Positions 1 through 9,816 of a stretch of 64,000 nt of DNA are shown piece by piece. Within the stretch, counting starts at the first letter, position 1; the number at the start of each line of letters is the position of its first letter. A program made the position numbers and the translations under genes. The stretch comes from Occallatibacter gabretensis (GTDB taxonomy: Bacteria; Acidobacteriota; Terriglobia; Terriglobales; Acidobacteriaceae), in assembly GCF_001449115.1 (NCBI RefSeq), contig NZ_LAIJ01000009.1:248001-312000 (forward strand), read 5' to 3'. The notes beneath the pieces are model-generated. The model saw only the letters and a program-made list of their open reading frames with translations. It ran no database searches and was not told the DNA's origin.

Positions 1-522
1 GCTGTGAGGAGGCACCGGGACGAACTTCGACTGACCTTCGTTCCATTGCAGAATTGCGCCATTCGACAATGCCCAGATTCCGCCGTGCTTGTCGCCGGTC
101 ACTTGCTGGACTACGTTCGAGGGCAGGCCCTGTTGACGGGTATAGGTGACGAAGCGGCCCTGGCGGTAACGCGTGACTCCGTTGGTTTCGGTTCCCGCCC
201 AGAATTCGCCCGTATCCGAACAGTAGAGTGAATTGAAACGGTTCCCGAGGATTCCCGGCGTATTACTCCGGTCGAAGACAGTGAAATGCACGCCGTCGAA
301 GCGAACCAGACCACCCATGGTCGCCAGCCACAGGTAGCCATCCGGCATCTGGCACACATCACGGACGACTTGCTGCGGCAGGCCGTTTTCCAGCGTCCAG
401 TTATCAACCTGGTATTGCGCGAAGGCCGCGGGGGCTAAGGCGAAAAGTGCCGCCAGCCACCACAGGAAACGTGCTTTGCGGCAGCGGAGACGGGCGGCCC
501 ATCGGGAATTGTAAATCTGCAT
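1..522 (-). CDS. Beta-propeller sensor protein, N-terminal part (cut by window edge)
   Basis: The first 174 codons of a minus-strand gene run off the left edge. After an Arg-rich N-terminus and a hydrophobic stretch there is a likely signal-peptide cleavage after AFA (about residue 35). The mature part begins YQVDNWTLENGLPQQVV and shows the repeating ENGLP / DGYLWLAT..GLVRFDG / GEFWAGT pattern of the Reg_prop ligand-sensing propeller. In Acidobacteria and Bacteroidetes these periplasmic propellers usually precede a membrane helix and a histidine kinase or GGDEF output domain; that part lies outside the window, so the output is unknown. It lies 60 bases downstream of the RiPP cluster on the same strand. 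It could be co-transcribed, but nothing shows a functional link. Confidence 0.85.
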   Translation of the reverse strand, partial: MQIYNSRWAARLRCRKARFLWWLAALFALAPAAFAQYQVDNWTLENGLPQQVVRDVCQMPDGYLWLATMGGLVRFDGVHFTVFDRSNTPGILGNRFNSLYCSDTGEFWAGTETNGVTRYRQGRFVTYTRQQGLPSNVVQQVTGDKHGGIWALSNGAILQWNEGQSKFVPVPPHS

Positions 523-582
523 CGGTTTGAGCACGAATCGGGCATGAGCAGCCCCACGCTGTTTGGCAATTCTAATTGCGAA

Positions 583-1704
583 TCAGTCGTACTGATAGAT
601 TACTTTTCCGAACCGATCACGGGCGTTGTAGGTCCGGTCGAGAAAGGCGCCCACATCGCGTCCTGAGTAAACGGAATCGACGGCCACTTTCAGCGTTCCT
701 CTGTCATAGTCATCCAGCGCCGCCCGCAGATCGCTGGTCAAGCCGATGCAGTTGCCGATGATGTGGAGGTTCTTGAGCATTACGCTGATCAGCTCACGAT
801 TGGTGCGGTAAGAACGAGGCCGTTGCTGGTGAATCATCTCAAGATACTGATCGTAGAGACCGCAGGTGATGTATTTGGCGCCCACGGCCATCACATCGAT
901 CGACCGCGACAGATGGAGATCGAAGTAGGGGTCGATCACAAAGTCGAATCCACCGATGCGCGTGACCAGCGGACCGATGACCGGATGAGCTGCAAAGGTT
1001 TCGCACTCCGGATCAACCACGATCAACTCCTTGACCCCCATGCGCTCCAACTCGGCCGAAAAACTGTTCGAGGTGCTGATGGCAAAAACATTCACGTTGC
1101 GCTGACGCAAGGCCTGGATCGCGAAGAGAGACGTGTTCGATTTGGCAGCCGTCACCAGTACATTCGCTCCATCGAAAATCTCCAGCCGTCTGACCATGCT
1201 GTAGGTCGTCTGCGCTCCGATGCTGAATGCGGCGGCCGTCGCGTCCGGTATCGAAGGAGGAATCTTGATAAGTTTTGACTCGTGCAGAATCTGGATTTCC
1301 TTCGAAGCATGATTGGTTGGCACACCCGGACTGACTCCCTCGAAATCGGCTTTCGGATAGTTGTTATTGCCAATAACCCTATCGCCCACGGCAAGGCTTG
1401 AAACCGCCGGCCCGATGGCAAGCACCTCTGCCACGAACTCCGAACCAACGACGTAGAAGCCAGTATCAACGCCCTTGATAGTCATGGAGAAGATGCGGTT
1501 CTTGTCTCGGTAGTTGAGCGAAAAAGCCTTCACCCGGATGAGCACATCGTGTTCGCTGCCGGGTTTCTCTTGGCTAAACGCGGGCTCGGGAGTTTCGACA
1601 ATCCCGCAGGTGACCGGAACATCGTTCATCACAATCGTGTCGATCATCGCGTCCTGGGGGAGCATCATCTTCGTCTTCGCGCCTAGAATTGCAAAATTTC
1701 TCAA
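583..1704 (-). CDS. MDR-family (quinone oxidoreductase/zinc-ADH-like) reductase at the end of the RiPP cluster
   Basis: Medium-chain dehydrogenase/reductase fold of up to 373 residues. The GroES-like N-terminal domain has the family pattern VLIRVKAFSLNYRDK, then GSEFVAEVLAIG and VGDRVIG. A nucleotide-binding half follows (ANVLVTAAKSNTSLFAIQAL in place of the usual GGVG loop). The frame opens at TTG 1704 with GGAGG five bases upstream; ATG 1668 and ATG 1647 are alternatives. It is the last gene of the minus-strand cluster, about 90 bases after the second ABC exporter. Established knowledge: LtnJ/LanJA-type members of the zinc-dependent dehydrogenase family reduce dehydroalanine and dehydrobutyrine in lanthipeptides to D-Ala and D-Abu. 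By position this is a candidate for that role, but I cannot show LanJ membership from the sequence alone. A housekeeping quinone or enone reductase is the alternative. Confidence 0.82.
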   Translation of the reverse strand: MRNFAILGAKTKMMLPQDAMIDTIVMNDVPVTCGIVETPEPAFSQEKPGSEHDVLIRVKAFSLNYRDKNRIFSMTIKGVDTGFYVVGSEFVAEVLAIGPAVSSLAVGDRVIGNNNYPKADFEGVSPGVPTNHASKEIQILHESKLIKIPPSIPDATAAAFSIGAQTTYSMVRRLEIFDGANVLVTAAKSNTSLFAIQALRQRNVNVFAISTSNSFSAELERMGVKELIVVDPECETFAAHPVIGPLVTRIGGFDFVIDPYFDLHLSRSIDVMAVGAKYITCGLYDQYLEMIHQQRPRSYRTNRELISVMLKNLHIIGNCIGLTSDLRAALDDYDRGTLKVAVDSVYSGRDVGAFLDRTYNARDRFGKVIYQYD

Positions 1705-1796
1705 CTTCGCCTCCGTGATTTCAACCGCACTTGATTTAAACCTCTCTTGCTACCTGAATATCGCCGTCTCCAACCGTCATGCCATCGTCGTTCGAA

Positions 1797-4694
1797 CTAG
1801 ACCAGTTGCCTCCTTGCCAGTGAAGCGAAGAGGCCATCCTGTTCCAACAGTTCTCCATATGTTCCGCTCTGCACTACTCGGCCCTGATCGATGACGAGAA
1901 TCCTGCTGGCGTTCACTACGGTGCTCAAGCGATGAGCAATTACGATGCGAGTCGCGCGCAGACCTTCGAGACTGCGACTCACAATCGCCTGCGTCTGGTT
2001 GTCGAGCGCGCTTGTGGCTTCGTCGAATAGCAGGATCCTGGGTTTGCTCACGATGGCGCGCGCAATCATGAGGCGTTGGCGCTGGCCGCCAGAAAGGCCG
2101 CCTGTTTCGCTGATTACGGTGTGCATGCCCATGGGCATTTGCCGGATGTCCTCATCGAGCCCAGCCAGCCGCGCCGCCTCCCACGCGTCGTCGAGCGTCA
2201 GCGGCTTCGAACCGATGATGTTGGCGAAGATGTCTCCGCGAAAAGGAAAGCTGTTCTGCAGCACTACCCCCATCTGGCGGCGCACCGATTGCACATCGAG
2301 GCCGCGCAGATCTTTTCCGTCATATGACACCACGCCTGTCTCCGGGCTTTCAAATCCAAGAAGGAGCCGGAAGATTGTCGACTTGCCGCAGCCTGAAGGC
2401 CCCACCACGGCGATAAATTCGCCTGCCTCTACGCGAAAGCCAACATCCTGCAAGACCGGCGGCTTGTCGGCCTGGTAGCGAAACGCAGCGTGGCTCACCT
2501 CGATCTGCCCGCTTAGCTCTCCCGGTGCTGCCTTGGCGTTGTCAACCTCCGGCATCGTTTCGAGTATCGGTTTTGCGCGCTCAAAATACGGCACCAGGCC
2601 CATCACCTGCGGCACCGCGCTCGCCAGCGTCATGCTTGCCAAAAACATCTGGCCGAATGCAGAGTTGAAAGCCAGAAACTCACCCGCGCTGAGCGGAGCG
2701 GCCCATTCCTTGACGGCATAGAAAATTGCCATCGGGCCCAGAACCATGTAGGTGGTGTTAAAGATCGCAAACCGGTTTGTGAGTTCGCGGCTGCGCCGGG
2801 CAAACATTCGCTGCTTCGAGTACCCTTTAGCCCATTCTCCGAACGCTCTGCTTTCCGCGCCCGAGACACGCAGCTTGGCAACGCCGCTCATCAGTTGGAA
2901 CACGCTGCCGGAAAGCTTACCCAGGACCTTTGTCAATTCACGCATGACGCGTAGTTGCCGCTTGCCGAGCGCGAGGGTCGCGATCACCGCGATCAACACC
3001 AACCCCAGGGCTACGAGGGCGAGCTTCCAACTGTAATAGAACATCAACGCGAGATTGAAGAGCGAGAAGATGCCGGAGACAATCGAGTTGGCGAGCGTGC
3101 CGGTCAGCGCCTTGCGTATGCCGTCAATGCCATTTGCCCGGTCTGAAAGATCGCCGGCCGAGTAGTTGCGGAAGAATGAAACCGGCAGGCTCAGGAGCCT
3201 GTCCCACACGGCTGCCTGCAACGATGCGCCCATCTTGCCTTCCACGCGAAGCAGAGCGAGGCTGCGTGTGATGTCGAACATTACGGTGCCGATCGCGCCC
3301 ACCAGCAGCAGACCGGATAGTTCAAGCAGAGTTCTGCGCTGCGCTGCGGGAATGATCGTGTCGAAAATCATCCCTGTGAAGATCGGCGTCAGCAGGCCAA
3401 GCAGACCGCCTGCGGTGCCAGTCAGCAGCACGGTAACGATTTCGCCAGTGCAATGCTTGCGGGCAAAGTCGAAGAGATCACGCGCGTCGAGTTCTTTGAC
3501 AGGGAACGGCCGATAGAAGGTGAAGGCTAACGGCTCCAGTGTCAACGACAACTCTGCGTCGACCGCCTTGCGCGAGTTGTCCCTTGGATCATGCAGCTCG
3601 TAGTGGCGTTTAACGAGCACCAGAGCGACGGGTTGCTTGTCCAGTGTGTAGCCCAGCAATGGGCCGTGATCATCGTTCCACCACGGCCCGCGCAGCAGAA
3701 CGCGGCGCATGCGAACGTTGGAGGCTCGTGCAATCTCGCGCAGCGGATCTTCTCCGACTGTTCCTTTTGAGGATGGCGCCGGACCGCGTATCGCAATCCC
3801 GAACGGAGCGGCCGCCATCTGGCAGGCGATAACCAGCAAATCCAGCTCGCGCCCTTCTCCGGCAAAATCGTCTTTCTGTTTTCCCATCAGCGGAGCGGCC
3901 AGACGCGAAAGTGCCGCGCGAATCTGGCTGCGGTCAGAGCGGTACTTACCGCTCAGCCGCTTTTGTTCGAGCCGATCGGACTCCGCGAAGTGCACGGCCA
4001 GCGCCGAGAGCATGAGGGTATTAAGGAAGTCCAGAGCCTGAAGCTGATGGCCCAGTGCTTGCAGCTCGCGAGTGTCGACGCATTCGAATGTAGAGCCCTT
4101 CGGAGCGTCGATCCATGTCTCGGGCGTCAACGGAAAAAAAATATCCTGTGGAATCGCCAGCGACGAATCACTAAGAAGTCGCGAGGAGCCGGTTTGCTGC
4201 CTCACCCATACAACGCCGCGTGCGCTCACCTGGTCCCCGTCTGAGACTGTCTTGAACGGCTTGCCCGGCTCCGCGAGGCTCAATGTCCTGGGCATTTTTT
4301 CCGGAGCGACAGAACCCGACAGCGACGTAACCCAGCGATTCAACAATGCCGTTGCTGATGCGGCCGGTTCACCATTCGGGTCCGCAGTAAAGACGTCCGT
4401 TACGTTCACCTTCACCAATGCGGCGTTCGCCGATCCTACGGCCAGCATCTTTGAATGTGGGTGATCGCCGCCGGCTCCGAATCCGAAAATTGCATCGCCG
4501 CTGGTGGCGCGCAGTACGTGACGCCTGGGCCCGGCGTCACCTTCGTTGTGGTCCTGCACGAGAAATACATCGACTGTCCCGGCTTCAATCAACCACGCAG
4601 AGTCCCGATCATCCAGAAGAATGGGCCTGTGCGCAGGCATTTCAATTCTCGAAGTTGCACCATTGCCGGATGTGAACCCGTTTTCATTTGACAT
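1797..4694 (-). CDS. NHLM-type bacteriocin ABC exporter, permease/ATPase without peptidase domain
   Basis: A 965-residue protein. About 400 N-terminal residues lack a C39 peptidase signature and begin with a cyclic-nucleotide-binding-like barrel. Then come a six-helix exporter membrane domain (about 420-690) and an ATPase domain with VVGPSGCGKST, LSGGQRQR and ILLFDEATSALD. Length and layout fit the NHLM_micro_ABC2 family, the partner exporter typical of clusters whose precursors carry nitrile-hydratase-like (NHLP) leaders. It follows the peptidase-bearing exporter by 16 bases, so the two half-transporters probably form one heteromeric inner-membrane export complex. Starts at ATG 4694. Confidence 0.93.
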   Translation of the reverse strand: MSNENGFTSGNGATSRIEMPAHRPILLDDRDSAWLIEAGTVDVFLVQDHNEGDAGPRRHVLRATSGDAIFGFGAGGDHPHSKMLAVGSANAALVKVNVTDVFTADPNGEPAASATALLNRWVTSLSGSVAPEKMPRTLSLAEPGKPFKTVSDGDQVSARGVVWVRQQTGSSRLLSDSSLAIPQDIFFPLTPETWIDAPKGSTFECVDTRELQALGHQLQALDFLNTLMLSALAVHFAESDRLEQKRLSGKYRSDRSQIRAALSRLAAPLMGKQKDDFAGEGRELDLLVIACQMAAAPFGIAIRGPAPSSKGTVGEDPLREIARASNVRMRRVLLRGPWWNDDHGPLLGYTLDKQPVALVLVKRHYELHDPRDNSRKAVDAELSLTLEPLAFTFYRPFPVKELDARDLFDFARKHCTGEIVTVLLTGTAGGLLGLLTPIFTGMIFDTIIPAAQRRTLLELSGLLLVGAIGTVMFDITRSLALLRVEGKMGASLQAAVWDRLLSLPVSFFRNYSAGDLSDRANGIDGIRKALTGTLANSIVSGIFSLFNLALMFYYSWKLALVALGLVLIAVIATLALGKRQLRVMRELTKVLGKLSGSVFQLMSGVAKLRVSGAESRAFGEWAKGYSKQRMFARRSRELTNRFAIFNTTYMVLGPMAIFYAVKEWAAPLSAGEFLAFNSAFGQMFLASMTLASAVPQVMGLVPYFERAKPILETMPEVDNAKAAPGELSGQIEVSHAAFRYQADKPPVLQDVGFRVEAGEFIAVVGPSGCGKSTIFRLLLGFESPETGVVSYDGKDLRGLDVQSVRRQMGVVLQNSFPFRGDIFANIIGSKPLTLDDAWEAARLAGLDEDIRQMPMGMHTVISETGGLSGGQRQRLMIARAIVSKPRILLFDEATSALDNQTQAIVSRSLEGLRATRIVIAHRLSTVVNASRILVIDQGRVVQSGTYGELLEQDGLFASLARRQLV

Positions 4695-4710
4695 AGTGGA
4701 CTCTCGGCTC

Positions 4711-6930
4711 TCAACCTGCGTGGATCAGCCGGGCATACGGACCCGCCGTGTTCATCATTTCTTCGTGCGTACCCCGCTGCACGACTTTGCCTCGTTCGAG
4801 GACAACAATTTCGTCGCAATCGCGGATGGTGCTCAGCCGGTGCGCGATGATGACTGCTGTGCATCCGCGCCTCCGCAGTGAATCGTCAATCAGTTGTTCG
4901 GTCTTCACGTCGAGTGCTGCGGTCGCTTCATCCAGCACGAGGATGCGTGGATTGTTGGCGAGGGCGCGGGCGATTTCCATCCGCTGGCGTTGGCCACCGC
5001 TGAAATTTCTGCCTGCCTCCTCGAGTACTGAGTCGTAGCCTCCGCTGCGCCGCACCACGTCATCGTGAATCTGTGCATCTCTGGCCGCCTGCATCAGGAC
5101 TGGCTCGCTCACGCTGCTGTCCCACATGGTCAGGTTGTCGCGGATGGTGCCTTCGAAAAGCAGAATGTCCTGGTCTACGACCGACAGTGAGTTCAACAAG
5201 ACCGGGCGCGGGATGTCGCGCTTCAGCATGCCATCAAAGAGAATCTCACCGGTCCAGGGCTGATAGAGACCCGTGATCAGCTTCGCTATGGTAGATTTGC
5301 CGCTGCCGCTCGCGCCCACAATGGCGACGCGGCTGCCCGGCTTCAACGTGAGATCGAAGTCCTGGATGAGGGCTGGCTCGAGACGGCTGTATCCAAACGA
5401 GATTTTGCGCAGTTCTATGGAGCCCCTCAGCCGTTCACCTGCATCCTCGTCAGCGGCCGGCGCATTGATGCTGGCCAGTTGTGGCTCCGTAGGATAGCGA
5501 AGCACGTCGTCCAGCCTATACATTTCGCCTTCCGTGGTCTGCAGCTTTCCGCCGAGTTCGGTAAGCTTTTTCACCGGGTCGGTAAAGCTCCGCATCAGAG
5601 TTTGAAATGCCACGAGCATACCGATCGTCAACAGGCCATCCATGATGCGATAGCCGCCGATCGCCAGCACCAGTGCGCCGGTAATCCCGGACAGGAGCGG
5701 TGGAACTGTGGACAGGATTTGCGACGACACGCCGAGGCGCTGTTGCGCGTTCACGACCTTGGCATGTCCGCCGGACCAGCGAGCGAAGAAATCGGTTTCC
5801 GCCCCCGTAGACTTTAACGTCTCGATCATGAGCAGGCCGCCCATCGTTACGCCCCACAGCCTGCCCTGATCCTGCAGAAGGCGGCGATTGTGGTCGAGCC
5901 GTTTACGGGAGACATACTGCAGCGCAGCCAGGTTAAGCAACGCGGCTACGACACCGACAATCGTCAAGGGCACGTCGTAATGCACCATCAACAACGCATA
6001 GAAGACGATCACGATCATGTTTACTGCGTTGGTTGCGAGGTCGCCCGAGAGCAGCGTAGCCACGCGGTCATTGATCTCAATGCGGGCGACAATCTCTCCT
6101 GGCTGACGCTGGGCGAAAAACTGCATCGGTAGACGCAAAATGTGCCAGAAGAACTTTGCCGTCGTACTCACGGCGAGCTTGATCTCCATGCGCAGCAGCG
6201 ACGATAGCTGGAACTGTGTCAGCACAGCCTGCACGATGGCGGTAAGAAACATCAGCAGCAACAGCGGCTTGAGCCAGTTCTCCATTCCTTTGATCAGGTA
6301 GTTATCTACGAAGACCTTGGTAAAGGTCGGAATCACCAGCCCCGGAATCACAAGCGCCAGGCTCGCCAAAAACACGTAGCCAAACTCCAGCTTGCTGCCT
6401 GCCAGCCGGCTCGCCAATGCGCGAAGCAAGGACGGATTGTTACCGCCGCGTTTGAATTCCGGACCTTTTTCAAATGTCAGCACAATGCCCGTGAACGACT
6501 GATCGAATTCCTCTGCCGTTACCGAGCGCGGGCCAGTCGCAGGATCGCTTAGAAAATAGCGGCCTGGTGTAACGCCCTCGACCACCAGGAAATGGTTGAA
6601 GTTCCAGAAGACGATAAAAGGCAGCGCAAGTTCGTTCAGTTTTTCCAGCTCGGCTTTCAGGCCCTTCGCCACCAGGCCGTATTGCCGGGCCGCCTTCAAC
6701 ATGTTGCTTGCTTTTGAACCATCGCGCGAAACTCCGCAGGCTTCGCGAAGTTCCTCGAGTGGAACAATCCGTCCGTGGTACCCAAGAATGATCTTGAGGG
6801 CCGCCGCTCCGCATTCCACCGCTTCCATCTGGATCACTGTCGGCGTCTTCACGCGCCGATACGGCCGGCGAAATCGAGAGACGATTCGTGCGAGCAGGCT
6901 TTTCCCCGGGTTGTCCGCCATATTCCACAT
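4711..6930 (-). CDS. NHLM-type C39 peptidase-containing ABC exporter (leader-cleaving)
   Basis: A 739-residue PCAT. The N-terminal C39 papain-like domain has the catalytic Cys at about residue 40 in the motif MEAVECGAA, with Gln34 as oxyanion residue, His113 in FNHFLVVEG and Asp129 in LSDPATG. Exporter helices lie at about 180-440. The ATPase has GASGSGKST (539-547), NFSGGQRQR and LVLDEATAALD. It should cleave precursors after the double-Gly motif (VAGG) and export the cores. It starts three bases after the HlyD stop, so it is probably translationally coupled. ATG 6921 is an alternative start. All catalytic residues are present. Confidence 0.95.
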   Translation of the reverse strand: MWNMADNPGKSLLARIVSRFRRPYRRVKTPTVIQMEAVECGAAALKIILGYHGRIVPLEELREACGVSRDGSKASNMLKAARQYGLVAKGLKAELEKLNELALPFIVFWNFNHFLVVEGVTPGRYFLSDPATGPRSVTAEEFDQSFTGIVLTFEKGPEFKRGGNNPSLLRALASRLAGSKLEFGYVFLASLALVIPGLVIPTFTKVFVDNYLIKGMENWLKPLLLLMFLTAIVQAVLTQFQLSSLLRMEIKLAVSTTAKFFWHILRLPMQFFAQRQPGEIVARIEINDRVATLLSGDLATNAVNMIVIVFYALLMVHYDVPLTIVGVVAALLNLAALQYVSRKRLDHNRRLLQDQGRLWGVTMGGLLMIETLKSTGAETDFFARWSGGHAKVVNAQQRLGVSSQILSTVPPLLSGITGALVLAIGGYRIMDGLLTIGMLVAFQTLMRSFTDPVKKLTELGGKLQTTEGEMYRLDDVLRYPTEPQLASINAPAADEDAGERLRGSIELRKISFGYSRLEPALIQDFDLTLKPGSRVAIVGASGSGKSTIAKLITGLYQPWTGEILFDGMLKRDIPRPVLLNSLSVVDQDILLFEGTIRDNLTMWDSSVSEPVLMQAARDAQIHDDVVRRSGGYDSVLEEAGRNFSGGQRQRMEIARALANNPRILVLDEATAALDVKTEQLIDDSLRRRGCTAVIIAHRLSTIRDCDEIVVLERGKVVQRGTHEEMMNTAGPYARLIHAG

Positions 6931-6933
6931 GGT

Positions 6934-8208
6934 CTAAAGGCCCAGCTTCTTCTTGATGTACGGCATTACAAGCTCGATCGGCCGCTGCTTGCGAGTGACG
7001 ATCTCCACGGTGGAGACAGACCCGCTGGTGATCTCTTCGGAAGGCCCGTTGCGCGATGACCATGCATATCCGCTCCGCGTTTCTGTGCTTTTGCGTAACG
7101 TCACATGCACTTCAGTCACCGGGCCTTGTGCCGTCATGCTTCGCGCCAGCGTCTCATTTTCAAATGCGTGCGTGATTGCTTCCATCGTTGCCGGATACGC
7201 CGCAACCGAGTCCACCGTACCGAGCATGTATCCGTACTCTTCCTGCTGAAATCCTGAGGGCGAAACATGTGCTTCCATTCCCGGCTTGATCTGTTTCACG
7301 TCGCTGGAAAGCACGTAGGCGTAGACGCCGAGATCCTGACTGTTTTGGGCATCGCCTCTTCGCTTGGCGGCCTCAATGCTCAGAATCGGCTGGCCAGCCG
7401 CCACAAGCGCACCCTCGTATGAAGCTACTTCCACCACGCGCCCGGCATAGGGTGTCACCACAGTTGAAGTTCGATGCAGATCCTGTTCCATCATCTGGAT
7501 CTCATGAACCGTGCCGCTGATCTTGTTGTCGTAATCGAGGGTCACCTGTGCCGTGTCGTTATCCATCGCGACTCTCTGCGACTGTATCTGCGCGATCTGT
7601 GTTTCGAGCTTCTGCACGTCTGACTCGAGTGAGGCCACCTTCTGCCTGGTGGTCAGAGCCGCCTGCTTGGTGATTAAGCCCTTCGCGACCAGCTGTTCGT
7701 CTTCCGGAATCTGCTCTTTGGCCCACTTGATTTGATCCTGCGTGTCAGCAATCTCCGATTCCGTGCTGGCCGTCTGCTTTTTGAGCGCAATGAGTCTGGC
7801 AGCGTCGCTTTCTTCGCGCTCTGCAATGGCGCTGTTTCGCGCCTGCTTCGCTTCTACAAGCTGCTCTTGCGCGTGCTTCAGTTTGTCCTCAAGAGCCGGC
7901 TGCTCGATCTGCGCCACCACCTGGCCCGCACGCACCGAATCTCCGACCTGCGCGTGCATGTTCAGAATGTTGCCCGTCCCTTGCGCCACCACCACATTCA
8001 CGCCGCCGGTGCGGGAGATCACGCCACGACCCGCAACCGTGTCGTCGCTCGATCCCGTCACGCTCCAGACAATCCCCGCTATCAGCGTGCAGCACAGCGC
8101 GGTCAACGCGATCCAGGTGCGCGCCGTGGTCACTTCCAGCAGCTGGTCAATCTGCTCGGGAGACGACAGGCGATCTAACGAGACCTTGCGAAACAGTGCG
8201 GTATCCAT
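6934..8208 (-). CDS. HlyD-family secretion adaptor of the NHLM exporter
   Basis: A 424-residue membrane-fusion protein: short cytoplasmic N-terminus, one membrane helix at about 33-52, a lipoyl-like half (VVVAQGTGNILNMHAQVGDSV), a long coiled coil at about 105-220 and the returning barrel (VVTPYAGRVVEVASYEGALV). The C-terminal part matches the NHLM_micro_HlyD type, which ends in a VxIVTRKQRPIELVMPYI-like segment. It should bridge the two ABC proteins and the TolC-like channel encoded on either side. GAGGA lies directly before ATG 8208, and 18 bases separate it from the preceding TolC gene. Confidence 0.92.
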   Translation of the reverse strand: MDTALFRKVSLDRLSSPEQIDQLLEVTTARTWIALTALCCTLIAGIVWSVTGSSDDTVAGRGVISRTGGVNVVVAQGTGNILNMHAQVGDSVRAGQVVAQIEQPALEDKLKHAQEQLVEAKQARNSAIAEREESDAARLIALKKQTASTESEIADTQDQIKWAKEQIPEDEQLVAKGLITKQAALTTRQKVASLESDVQKLETQIAQIQSQRVAMDNDTAQVTLDYDNKISGTVHEIQMMEQDLHRTSTVVTPYAGRVVEVASYEGALVAAGQPILSIEAAKRRGDAQNSQDLGVYAYVLSSDVKQIKPGMEAHVSPSGFQQEEYGYMLGTVDSVAAYPATMEAITHAFENETLARSMTAQGPVTEVHVTLRKSTETRSGYAWSSRNGPSEEITSGSVSTVEIVTRKQRPIELVMPYIKKKLGL

Positions 8209-8226
8209 TCCTCGCGCCCAGCCTCT

Positions 8227-9816
8227 CTATTCGTTGCCCCATTCAAAGGGCGGCTGAAGAAAAATAGTCTTGTCCACGCTTTGTACCGGTACACTCGCAT
8301 CCACGACGGTTCCCGTTGCAAAGCGCAGGTTGGCGAGCGCGACAGCATAACCCAGGTGTGCTGAAACTTCAGCGAGCAGCGCGGAGTTCAGATAGTCCTC
8401 CATGGTCGTCACATTGACCAGCGTGTTTCTTCCCAAGTGAAACTTCTCCACTTCGTTGTTCAAAGCCAAGCGGTAGTACCCCACCGCTTCCCGCGCCTGG
8501 CGAAGTGCGCTCACGCTGAAACTGAGGCCAGTTGTCGCTGTCACTACGCTGGAGGCGGCGGTGCGCGCCACTCGGTCACGATTCAACACTGCCGCCTGAA
8601 ACGCTGCGCGCGCCTGAGTCCATTGACCGGCAGCTGTATCGTTGCGAGGCGGAAAGGAATAGGTAATCGAGCCCGTCACGTTGGCTCCTCGTACGTTGTC
8701 GAACAGCGCGCCAAACGGCTTGCCATATGGCGTGCCAGTGGCTATGCCGTTGTACCCGGTGCTCAGGCTCGCGTTTAGCTGCGGTAACAGCTGATTCTGT
8801 GCGGCAGGCAGCAATTGCTTCGCCGCCGTCACCTGAAAGTCGGCTGCAATCACATCGGCGCGGAGTTTCAGCGCTGAACTCACAAACCGGTTGGTCAGAG
8901 CCGGCGTCACGCGGGGATCGCCTTCGATTGCCCAGTCCGGTAAATTGTCGAGCGTCTCCGGCAGTTCCACCAATTGGCTCGCACTCAACCCCATCGCCAG
9001 TGCCAGGTTTTGCCGCGCGGTAGCCAGCTGCTGCTCCGCGGCAATACCAGTTGCCTTGCGATTGGCCAGGTTGGCGACCAGCTGATTAATTTCGCCTCGC
9101 GCTACACGATCCTTGTCGATCAACATCTGCACATCCTGCAGGTATTTCTCGCCTCGCGTCTCGGAGTCTTTCGCAATTTCCAGATTCTGCGCTGCCGCCA
9201 CGGCGTTCCAGTATTGAATTGCCGTCGTGGCCAGCAATAGCGCCACTTCCTGGTTCACATCGCGCACATTGGCCTGTACAGTGCTTCCCGCCGATTTCTC
9301 CTGCGCATCGACTGCATCGCGTCCACGCCCGCGCAATAAGGGAATATTGATCTGGAAGGCAACCTGCGATTGATTCAGGCCTTGCCGCGTCGAGATGTTG
9401 TCCGTGGTCCTGGTCAATGTGGCCGTTGGGTCAATGGAAACGCCGTTCCGAAAAAGCTTCGGTGTCTCGATCGTGTAGGTGGTGTTGTTCTGCGCCTGCG
9501 CATCTACGATGAGTCCCGCCAGAGCGTATTGGGCTGCCTGTGCTGCCGTCAGCGGATTGGTCAGATGGTTTTGCAGGTAAGCTGCATTGATTGACAGGTC
9601 AAACGCTCCCGCTGAGGCCCGCAAAACCCCTTTGCTGGATTCCAGTTGCTGCACCTGCAGCTGGAGATCGGGGTTCTGTTCCAGCGTGGTTTTCAACGCG
9701 TCCAGGAGGGTGATCCCAGGATGAGGAAGTTCAACCGCTTCCTGGCTCAGACAAGTAACGCAGCGAGCCATGGGAGCCCACAACACGAGCAGACGCAACC
9801 ACCATGGGCAACTCAA
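8227..9816 (-). CDS. TolC-family outer-membrane channel of the RiPP export system
   Basis: A protein of about 529 residues with a hydrophobic N-terminus (possible signal peptide), then the TolC/OEP pattern: ITLLDALKTTLEQNPDLQLQVQQLESSKG near the start, long helices, and the second half repeat (LNNEVEKFHLGRNTLVNVTTMEDYLNSALL). It should form the outer-membrane exit duct. The frame opens at TTG 9816, whose TTGA overlaps the stop of the upstream gene; GTG or internal ATG starts are possible, so the exact N-terminus is unsure. Having its own TolC, HlyD and two ABC proteins makes the cluster self-sufficient for export. Confidence 0.88.
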   Translation of the reverse strand: MSCPWWLRLLVLWAPMARCVTCLSQEAVELPHPGITLLDALKTTLEQNPDLQLQVQQLESSKGVLRASAGAFDLSINAAYLQNHLTNPLTAAQAAQYALAGLIVDAQAQNNTTYTIETPKLFRNGVSIDPTATLTRTTDNISTRQGLNQSQVAFQINIPLLRGRGRDAVDAQEKSAGSTVQANVRDVNQEVALLLATTAIQYWNAVAAAQNLEIAKDSETRGEKYLQDVQMLIDKDRVARGEINQLVANLANRKATGIAAEQQLATARQNLALAMGLSASQLVELPETLDNLPDWAIEGDPRVTPALTNRFVSSALKLRADVIAADFQVTAAKQLLPAAQNQLLPQLNASLSTGYNGIATGTPYGKPFGALFDNVRGANVTGSITYSFPPRNDTAAGQWTQARAAFQAAVLNRDRVARTAASSVVTATTGLSFSVSALRQAREAVGYYRLALNNEVEKFHLGRNTLVNVTTMEDYLNSALLAEVSAHLGYAVALANLRFATGTVVDASVPVQSVDKTIFLQPPFEWGNE

